Shown in pieces: positions 1 through 4,627 of a stretch of DNA of 5,379 nucleotides (position 1 is its first letter; every line of letters begins with the position of its first letter). Below the pieces are notes generated by a model. That model ran no database searches. It saw only the letters and a list, made by a program, of their open reading frames with translations, and was not told where the DNA came from. This DNA is from a bacterium (lineage in GTDB: Bacteria > Babelota > Babeliae > Babelales > Chromulinivoraceae). The position numbers were made by a program, and so were the translations under genes. The stretch lies in contig CANCGK010000066.1 in the NCBI GenBank assembly GCA_947377595.1, positions 1 to 5,379 on the forward strand. The letters run 5' to 3'.

Positions 1-317
1 TACCAGAACACAACCGTTGCGCCATCTGCAACTAATCCAAACATCAAACATGGTAGGATTTTATTTTTCCATACGTGCGCATCAAACAAAGGCTGCATTG
101 CAATTTTTTGACCGAGAATTAGATGCCACCATGACGCAAAAAAATAACATAAAAAAACTAAAACACTCATTGATTGTAAAAAATAATCGAAATCTTTCAT
201 CACATTTATCGGCATCGCAACATCAAAATATGACAAAACCAACTGGACATGACCAGAACTGCTAATCGGCAAATTTTCACCAATTATTTGTGTTATCATC
301 CATAGATACAAAATCAT
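1..317 (-). CDS. uppP: Undecaprenyl-diphosphatase (UppP/BacA family), N-terminal part, 3' end off the left edge
   Basis: UppP enzymes are polytopic inner-membrane proteins that remove a phosphate from undecaprenyl diphosphate, recycling the lipid carrier for peptidoglycan and other envelope polymers. Reading the minus strand from 317 gives 105 codons without a stop. Residues 10-23 carry the family signature: Q10, E14, then PISSSGH at 17-23, with the same Glu-to-His spacing as E21 and H30 of E. coli UppP. A second block, F43-D-x-x-x-Q48 followed by a hydrophobic stretch (about 47-68), matches the FE..IQ helix that follows in E. coli. A third hydrophobic segment starts near residue 87. The catalytic Arg of the family would lie beyond the window. 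The copy is divergent: the usual Q-L-G-S is Q-S-M-S here. ATG at 317 is preferred because AAAGGG (328-323) sits 5 nt upstream. An in-frame ATG at 359 lacks a ribosome-binding site and would add 14 unusual residues. It is divergent from the barrel genes, so not in their operon. Seen: motif and frame. Inferred: activity. Confidence 0.85.
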   Translation of the reverse strand, partial: MILYLWMITQIIGENLPISSSGHVQLVLSYFDVAMPINVMKDFDYFLQSMSVLVFLCYFFASWWHLILGQKIAMQPLFDAHVWKNKILPCLMFGLVADGATVVFW

Positions 318-557
318 ACTTTCCCTTTGAAAAAAAATAAAAAAATTATTGCCCTGCATGCACAAAAATTAAGGGTGTCGACTTTTATAAAATTTGCAAG
401 TTCTAGAATATTTTGAAAAAAAATAAGCATCTTGAATCATGACTAGATCATAAAAATGATTTTTTTTTAGAACAAACGCAAGAGCTCAAAACCGTTTTAG
501 ATAAACAGTTTTCCCAGGCACAGCCCACAATCAATATATCGATAAATATAAAAAAAC

Positions 558-587
558 TTTACAAATTCATTTTTGACTTTCTATACT
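558..587 (+). promoter_or_regulatory. Possible sigma70-like promoter, weakly supported
   Basis: TTTACA (558-563) and TATACT (582-587) each match the sigma70 consensus at five of six positions, with an 18-base spacer. Transcription would begin near 594, giving a leader of about 340 bases for the barrel gene at 933, or a separate small transcript. In DNA this AT-rich, such matches arise easily by chance, so the call is weak. Confidence 0.25.
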
Positions 588-634
588 ATGTTTTCGTAAG
601 AGAATACTTGATTGCGCAAACCTAAAAAATTAAG

Positions 635-672
635 TTGCTTTCTTCTAAAGTTTGATCTAGATTGTAGCGCAA
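635..672 (+). promoter_or_regulatory. Degenerate copy of the promoter cassette found before the two downstream genes
   Basis: TTGC (635-638), then TAGATT (658-663) and GCAA (669-672), repeat the landmarks and nearly the spacing of the cassettes at 2634-2676 and 4555-4596. The TTGC-to-TAGATT offset is 23 bases here, 23 in the first cassette and 22 in the second. The base context is weaker: TCTAGATT replaces TATAGATT, and the T-rich spacer is interrupted. If used, it would give the barrel gene at 933 an untranslated leader of roughly 260 bases. This is inference from landmark spacing only. Confidence 0.25.
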
Positions 673-903
673 GAGAGCAGATTCGTACACGATGATGTGT
701 CATAAAAAATAAAATTTAAGTTATAAACTTATAAAAATTTGAAAATAATATACACCTCAAAAATTCAATTTAATTCGAAAGGAGGCTCGTCTTATACAAA
801 AAAGATAAGAAAGCGGACATATTTTTATGTAACGTGGGATTTTTATAAAAAACGTGCATAAAAATAAATTCATCATCTTAATAAGTTGAATGTAATAATC
901 GTT

Positions 904-935
904 CATATCGAACATAAAAAGGGATTTACGATATG
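904..935 (+). promoter_or_regulatory. Ribosome-binding site and start codon within a small inverted repeat
   Basis: CATATCG (904-910) is the exact reverse complement of CGATATG (929-935), and the right arm includes the ATG at 933. The 18-base loop carries the ribosome-binding site AAGGGA (919-924), which ends 8 bases before the ATG. In the mRNA this could place the start codon in a 7-bp stem while leaving the ribosome-binding site in the loop. The position of the ribosome-binding site supports ATG 933 over the in-frame ATG at 948. Confidence 0.35.
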
Positions 936-2531
936 GTAAAAAAATCAATGAAAAAACTTTTTGTAGGGCTTGCTGCTTTTTCTTACGCTGCAACTATGTC
1001 TGCTAGTGCAGATGCTCTTTCAACAAGCAAAAACTTCTTCCAACCTCGTGCATTTTCAGCTAACTTAGCTCGTGAAATGTTGTTGGAAGGTTCAAAACAC
1101 AGAGATGCAGAAGGCTGGTACGGAGAATTCTCAGCTGACGCTGTTTATCAACGTAGCTGGAATCAGGGTAACGAACAAGGTTCAGGCGTAGAAGTTGTCA
1201 ACGGCCTTGGTACTTTCCCATTCTGGTCAGGTACAAACTCAATGACTGTTGGTACAAATAACGGTTTATCAAGCCTTGATGCTTACCAATTTGGTCTAGG
1301 CTCAGTAACTGGTACTGGATCAATTACTTTAAATCCATTAGTTTACCAAGCTGGCGCAGACTTTATGTTTGTAGTTGGATCTTCAGCAAATGAACCATGT
1401 TTCTTTGCTAAAATCAAAGCTCCAGTAGGCGTATACAACATCAGCCCACAATTGACAGAAGTTGAAGCTGTTCCATCTACATACTCAAATTATCAATTAA
1501 GTTCAGCAACAGCAGGCTCTGTCGTTGAGCCAGCTATTAAAATGACTCAAGCTTTTGCAGGTAACTTACCAGGCGGTCAAGCTGCTAGCGGTGACTTTAT
1601 TCAAATGCAACATGGTTTAATCAATGGTGACCAATCAACAGGTGCTAAATTTGGTGATATCGAAATGACAGCTGGTTACAGATTTATCAGCAACGAAGAT
1701 AACTCATTTAGCGTAGCTGTTCGTGCTGCTGCTCCTACAGGTGGACAAGCAACAGGTGAATTCATGATGGAACCAATATTCGGTCGTGGTGGAAACTGGG
1801 GACTTGGTGGTTACCTTGATGGACACGTTCGCGTATGGCAAGGCAACAACGAAAACAGCATGGTTCTAAAATTCATGGCTAATGCTATGCATTTATTTAG
1901 CACCGATACAGTTCGTTCATATGACTTGCTAGAAAACGGCGCTGGTTCTAAATATTTGTTAGTTGCTAACTACAATGGCGGTGTATACAACTCACAAATC
2001 CAAAACTTGATCAATATTTCAACATTAGCTTCTACATCATCATTTGGTGTTGAAGGTGATGCTGTGGTATCATTCTCATACATCGCTCGTGGATGGTCAT
2101 GGGATCTTGGTTATGAATTCTGGGGTCGTTCAGCAGAATCTCTAGAAATTACTGGTAATTTTGCAGAAGGTTATGCTGTACTAGGTCGTCAAACAGTACA
2201 ACAATCTGGTGCTACATTCAACTCATTGTGTGAACCTTTAGCAAAAATTAATGCTTCTCAAGCTTCAGCTGCTTCAGCGCAAGCATTACCTACTGGTGTA
2301 AAATCTGCGTTATCAGCTGATAGCCAAGTTTCATTGGCTCAATTGAATGTTGAAGGCGCTCAACAAGATACAGCATTAACAAGCAAAGTATTCACAAAAG
2401 TAACATACGAATGGATCGATTCAAACTATCGTCCACACTTGGGTGTTATGGGTGAATTAGAAATCAGCACAAGCAACAACAATGCGCTTCCTCAATGGGC
2501 AATTGCTGTTATGGGCGGCGTTTCTTTCTAA
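933..2531 (+). CDS. Predicted beta-barrel outer-membrane protein, first of two paralogues
   Basis: No named family is recognised. The 532-residue product begins with a clear signal peptide: basic MVKKSMKK, a hydrophobic core, and a cleavage site ASA|D after residue 26. The mature part is rich in Gly, Ser, Asn and aromatic residues with alternating polar and hydrophobic stretches. It ends ..QWAIAVMGGVSF, and a final Phe after an alternating strand is the usual outer-membrane barrel insertion signal. Blocks shared with the downstream paralogue include RAFSAN (39-44), FPFWSGTN (95-102), GDIEMT (241-246), GRGG-x-WG (284-290), RSYDL (328-332) and GSKYLLVA-x-YNGGVY just after it. Two cysteines occur, C156 and C433. 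An Ala/Ser/Gln-rich segment (about 440-484) precedes the last strands. Codons ending in T (GCT, GGT, CGT) dominate, suggesting high expression, perhaps a major surface protein or porin. The gene ends with in-frame TAA TAA TAG, then a strong terminator. Barrel localisation is inferred; pore function and substrate are unknown. Confidence 0.88.
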   Translation: MVKKSMKKLFVGLAAFSYAATMSASADALSTSKNFFQPRAFSANLAREMLLEGSKHRDAEGWYGEFSADAVYQRSWNQGNEQGSGVEVVNGLGTFPFWSGTNSMTVGTNNGLSSLDAYQFGLGSVTGTGSITLNPLVYQAGADFMFVVGSSANEPCFFAKIKAPVGVYNISPQLTEVEAVPSTYSNYQLSSATAGSVVEPAIKMTQAFAGNLPGGQAASGDFIQMQHGLINGDQSTGAKFGDIEMTAGYRFISNEDNSFSVAVRAAAPTGGQATGEFMMEPIFGRGGNWGLGGYLDGHVRVWQGNNENSMVLKFMANAMHLFSTDTVRSYDLLENGAGSKYLLVANYNGGVYNSQIQNLINISTLASTSSFGVEGDAVVSFSYIARGWSWDLGYEFWGRSAESLEITGNFAEGYAVLGRQTVQQSGATFNSLCEPLAKINASQASAASAQALPTGVKSALSADSQVSLAQLNVEGAQQDTALTSKVFTKVTYEWIDSNYRPHLGVMGELEISTSNNNALPQWAIAVMGGVSF

Positions 2532-2592
2532 TAATAGTTTAGTTCATTATTCTTTTATAGGTAACGAAACTAAGACAAAAAATGATTGTACT

Positions 2593-2628
2593 ATACAGAC
2601 GGGTTTACAAAGCCCGTCTGTATTTTTT
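2593..2628 (+). terminator. Intrinsic terminator of the first barrel gene
   Basis: ATACAGACGGG (2593-2603) pairs perfectly with CCCGTCTGTAT (2613-2623), giving an 11-bp stem. The intervening 9 bases can extend it by one G-T and two A-T pairs, leaving an ACA loop. A run of six T follows (2623-2628). It lies about 55 bases past the stop codon and should insulate the second barrel gene, which has its own promoter. Confidence 0.92.
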
Positions 2629-2633
2629 ACATC

Positions 2634-2676
2634 TTTTGATTGCAACTTTATTCACTTTTTTATAGATTACATGCAA
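2634..2676 (+). promoter_or_regulatory. Promoter cassette of the second barrel gene
   Basis: The stretch runs TTTTGATTGC (2634-2643), a 12-base spacer, TTTTTTATAGATT (2656-2668), then ATGCAA (2671-2676). TTGATT (2636-2641) can serve as -35. The -10 is either TATAGA (2661-2666, spacer 19) or TTTATA (2659-2664, spacer 17). The same arrangement occurs before the gene at 4628 with a single-base length difference, although the surrounding DNA is unrelated, which argues for selection. Transcription would start about 65 bases before the ATG at 2736. Confidence 0.65.
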
Positions 2677-2735
2677 TAAAAAATTACTGGTAACTATAAA
2701 GCAATACACAACATCACAAAAAAGGATAGATTGTT

Positions 2736-4391
2736 ATGATACACTTTCTTAAAAATTTGCATGCAAAATCTGCAGGCACAAAAAACTTACCGTGCATTTT
2801 TGCAGCGATAACTTTACTTGCTACAGCAAGTGCATCTGCAAATTCAACCGTATCGATTTCTAAAAATTTATTCTTACAACGAGCATTTTCTGCTAACACA
2901 AGTCGCGAGTTGCTCATGGAAGGCCATGTAACCGCAACCGATTTTGATGGTTTTTATAGCCTATTTTCTGCAACTGGCGCATACCAACGCGCATGGGATC
3001 AAAGCAATAATCAAGGCATTGGAGCATTTCCTTTTTGGTCTGGCACCAATGTCATGACCGTCGGAACTAACTCAAGCTTGAGCGATCTTGATGCCTATCA
3101 GTTTGGTTTAGGCACCGTTACAACACCAGGTTCAATCCAATTAAATCCAATTGTTTATCAAGGTGGTTCAGACTTTTTATTATACTGTGGCGCATCAATC
3201 AACGATCCTGGGCTTTTTTTTAAAATTAAAGCTCCACTTGCTGTTATTGGCTTCAACCCACAATTGACCGAAGTTCCTGCAACTCCTGCGCTCAATTACC
3301 CTGCTGGTGCTTTGCAAGTCAGCACTTCACCAATCAACGATCCTGCAACCAGCATGTCGCAAGCATTTCGTGGATATTTACTCGATGGCCAAAATAGTAA
3401 CGGTAGTGATTTTTTACCGATGCAATTTGGTTTAATCGATGGCATACAAAAATCTGGCGTGCAATTTGGTGATATCGAAATGACACTAGGCTATAATTTT
3501 GTCTGCAACGAAGATTATGTATTTGGCATTGGTCTTCGTGCATCTGCTCCATCAGCAAACAAACCAAATGGCGTCTACCTGCTACAACCCATGTTAGGTC
3601 GTGGTGGCAGCTGGGGAATTGGTGGCTACATCGATGGTAAAGCAACACTATGGCAAAATCACACTAATCAATCACTTCATGTCAACGTCATGTCAACCAT
3701 CTTACATTTAATCACCACTAAAAATACAATTCGTTCATACGATTTAATCGCAAACGGCCCTGGCTCTAAATATTTGTTAGTTGCAGATTACAACGGTGGC
3801 GTCTATCAAGAAGTCATCCAAAACTTGATCAACCTATCAACCCTTGATTCAAGTTCATCTTTTAGCGCAGAAGGCGATGTGACCATCAGCTTATCTTACA
3901 TTTCTAACGGTTGGGCTGCAGATTTTGGATATAACTTTTGGGGTAGAACTGGCGAAACATTAACGATCACTGGTCAATTTCCAGAAAATCGTTACGCAGT
4001 TTTAGGCAACCAAGGAGTAGGTCAAGGAGCACTTGTGCCAACACCTGCACCAGGCGTCAACTCAAATGCATGTCAACCACTTGCACAAATTAATCTATCT
4101 GCTCCAGCATCCACAACTGTCGTAACACAAACAACCGTAACTGCACAAGATTCTGTCGTGCTTGCAACCTATGCAGCAAACCGAATCTCTGGCAACAGCG
4201 CATTGAATACTACTGCTGCGCAACAAGCTGGTGCATCAACAAGCAAATTGTTTGCAAAAGGTAGTTATTCATGGCTCGATTCTCATTTTAGTCCACACCT
4301 TGGCATTGCTGGCGAATTTGAAATCAGCACCGCTGCAAACAATGCTTTACCGCAATGGTCAGTTGCACTTATTGGCGGTGTCTATTTTTAA
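2736..4391 (+). CDS. Predicted beta-barrel outer-membrane protein, second paralogue
   Basis: The 551-residue product aligns along its whole length with the upstream protein, with roughly half the residues alike by eye. The signal peptide is longer: a polar N-region to about residue 17, a hydrophobic core, and ASA|N cleavage after residue 35. Conserved blocks are RAFSAN (49-54), FPFWSGTN (98-105), GDIEMT (245-250), GRGG-x-WG (288-294), RSYDL (333-337) and the terminal strand ..QWSVALIGGVYF with its C-terminal Phe. It lacks eight or nine residues found before FPFWSGTN in the first copy. Mature cysteines are C151, C257 and C446; C446 matches C433 of the paralogue. The Thr/Ala/Ser-rich stretch at about 453-503 is the most diverged part and may be a surface loop. 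AAAGGA (2721-2726) lies 9 bases before the ATG, supporting this start. Codon choice (more GCA, CGC, ACC) differs from the first copy, hinting at lower expression. The gene ends TAA TAG in frame. Surface barrel role inferred; substrate unknown. Confidence 0.87.
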   Translation: MIHFLKNLHAKSAGTKNLPCIFAAITLLATASASANSTVSISKNLFLQRAFSANTSRELLMEGHVTATDFDGFYSLFSATGAYQRAWDQSNNQGIGAFPFWSGTNVMTVGTNSSLSDLDAYQFGLGTVTTPGSIQLNPIVYQGGSDFLLYCGASINDPGLFFKIKAPLAVIGFNPQLTEVPATPALNYPAGALQVSTSPINDPATSMSQAFRGYLLDGQNSNGSDFLPMQFGLIDGIQKSGVQFGDIEMTLGYNFVCNEDYVFGIGLRASAPSANKPNGVYLLQPMLGRGGSWGIGGYIDGKATLWQNHTNQSLHVNVMSTILHLITTKNTIRSYDLIANGPGSKYLLVADYNGGVYQEVIQNLINLSTLDSSSSFSAEGDVTISLSYISNGWAADFGYNFWGRTGETLTITGQFPENRYAVLGNQGVGQGALVPTPAPGVNSNACQPLAQINLSAPASTTVVTQTTVTAQDSVVLATYAANRISGNSALNTTAAQQAGASTSKLFAKGSYSWLDSHFSPHLGIAGEFEISTAANNALPQWSVALIGGVYF

Positions 4392-4416
4392 TAGATTGTA
4401 AAAAACTTTTTATACC

Positions 4417-4444
4417 AAGGGCAGGATGAATCCTGCCCTTTTTT
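4417..4444 (+). terminator. Intrinsic terminator of the second barrel gene
   Basis: AAGGGCAGGA (4417-4426) pairs perfectly with TCCTGCCCTT (4431-4440) around a TGAA loop, and the T run continues to 4444. The 10-bp GC-rich stem in an AT-rich intergenic region, 25 bases after the stop codon, is a textbook Rho-independent terminator and separates this unit from the next gene. Confidence 0.93.
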
Positions 4445-4554
4445 ATGCTCAACGACAAACATATAACACTTTTATGCAGACAGTCGAACCTTGTAAAAAA
4501 CAAACTAAAATACCATCAGTCACAACTTAAAAAACACCTCATTTCTTTGATATA

Positions 4555-4596
4555 TTTTGATTGCTTTTAATTTATTTTTTTATAGATTCTAAGCAA
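4555..4596 (+). promoter_or_regulatory. Promoter cassette of the repeat-bearing secreted protein gene
   Basis: TTTTGATTGC (4555-4564), an AT-only spacer, TTTTTTATAGATT (4576-4588) and AAGCAA (4591-4596) reproduce the cassette upstream of the second barrel gene, one base shorter overall. TTGATT (4557-4562) is the candidate -35. TATAGA (4581-4586, spacer 18) or TTTATA (4579-4584, spacer 16) is the candidate -10. The likely transcript start is about 35 bases before the ATG at 4628. Confidence 0.65.
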
Positions 4597-4614
4597 ATAT
4601 TATATCCCTAAAAA

Positions 4615-4627
4615 AAGGAAGCTCCTT
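4615..4627 (+). promoter_or_regulatory. Ribosome-binding site inside a short hairpin
   Basis: AAGGA (4615-4619) is the ribosome-binding site for ATG 4628. It is directly complementary to TCCTT (4623-4627), three bases downstream and touching the start codon. A 5-bp stem with an AGC loop would mask the ribosome-binding site. The stem is short, and any regulatory effect is inferred. Confidence 0.35.

Larger units (their letters stand above)
318..932. other. Long AT-rich divergent intergenic region without a supported gene
   Basis: These roughly 615 bases separate the minus-strand uppP-like gene from the plus-strand barrel gene. They hold long A and T runs and no reading frame with a credible start, ribosome-binding site and protein-like composition on either strand. 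Items seen: a weak AT-only hairpin followed by a T run (447-468); an 8-base palindrome TTCTAGAA (401-408); promoter-like matches at 558-587 and 635-672; a strong Shine-Dalgarno-like AAAGGAGG (778-785) with no suitable start codon behind it; and a hairpin containing the start of the next gene (904-935). The region must hold the promoters of both flanking genes. A decayed gene or a small RNA cannot be excluded. Confidence 0.6.

Noticed and set aside
17..265. Plus-strand 82-codon frame
   Set aside because: It is antisense to the uppP-like gene, whose motif is unmistakable. It has no ribosome-binding site and a low-complexity product.
445..468. Hairpin plus T run as an intrinsic terminator
   Set aside because: The stem is only five to seven AT-rich pairs, and no gene ends upstream on this strand.
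778..832. Small gene behind AAAGGAGG
   Set aside because: The first ATG (827) is about 40 bases away and is followed immediately by TAA. No nearby alternative start opens a useful frame.
757..993. Minus-strand 78-codon frame
   Set aside because: It overlaps the start and signal peptide of the first barrel gene. The product is what AT-rich noise gives, with no recognisable motif.
2482..2679. Plus-strand 65-codon frame
   Set aside because: It overlaps the barrel gene end in another frame and runs through the terminator and the next promoter.
2714..2917. Minus-strand 67-codon frame
   Set aside because: It is antisense to the second barrel's signal peptide, with no independent support.
3334..3648. 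Minus-strand 104-codon frame
   Set aside because: It is antisense inside the second barrel gene; the Cys/His-rich product looks zinc-binding only because of reverse-reading of Gly/Ala/Asn codons.
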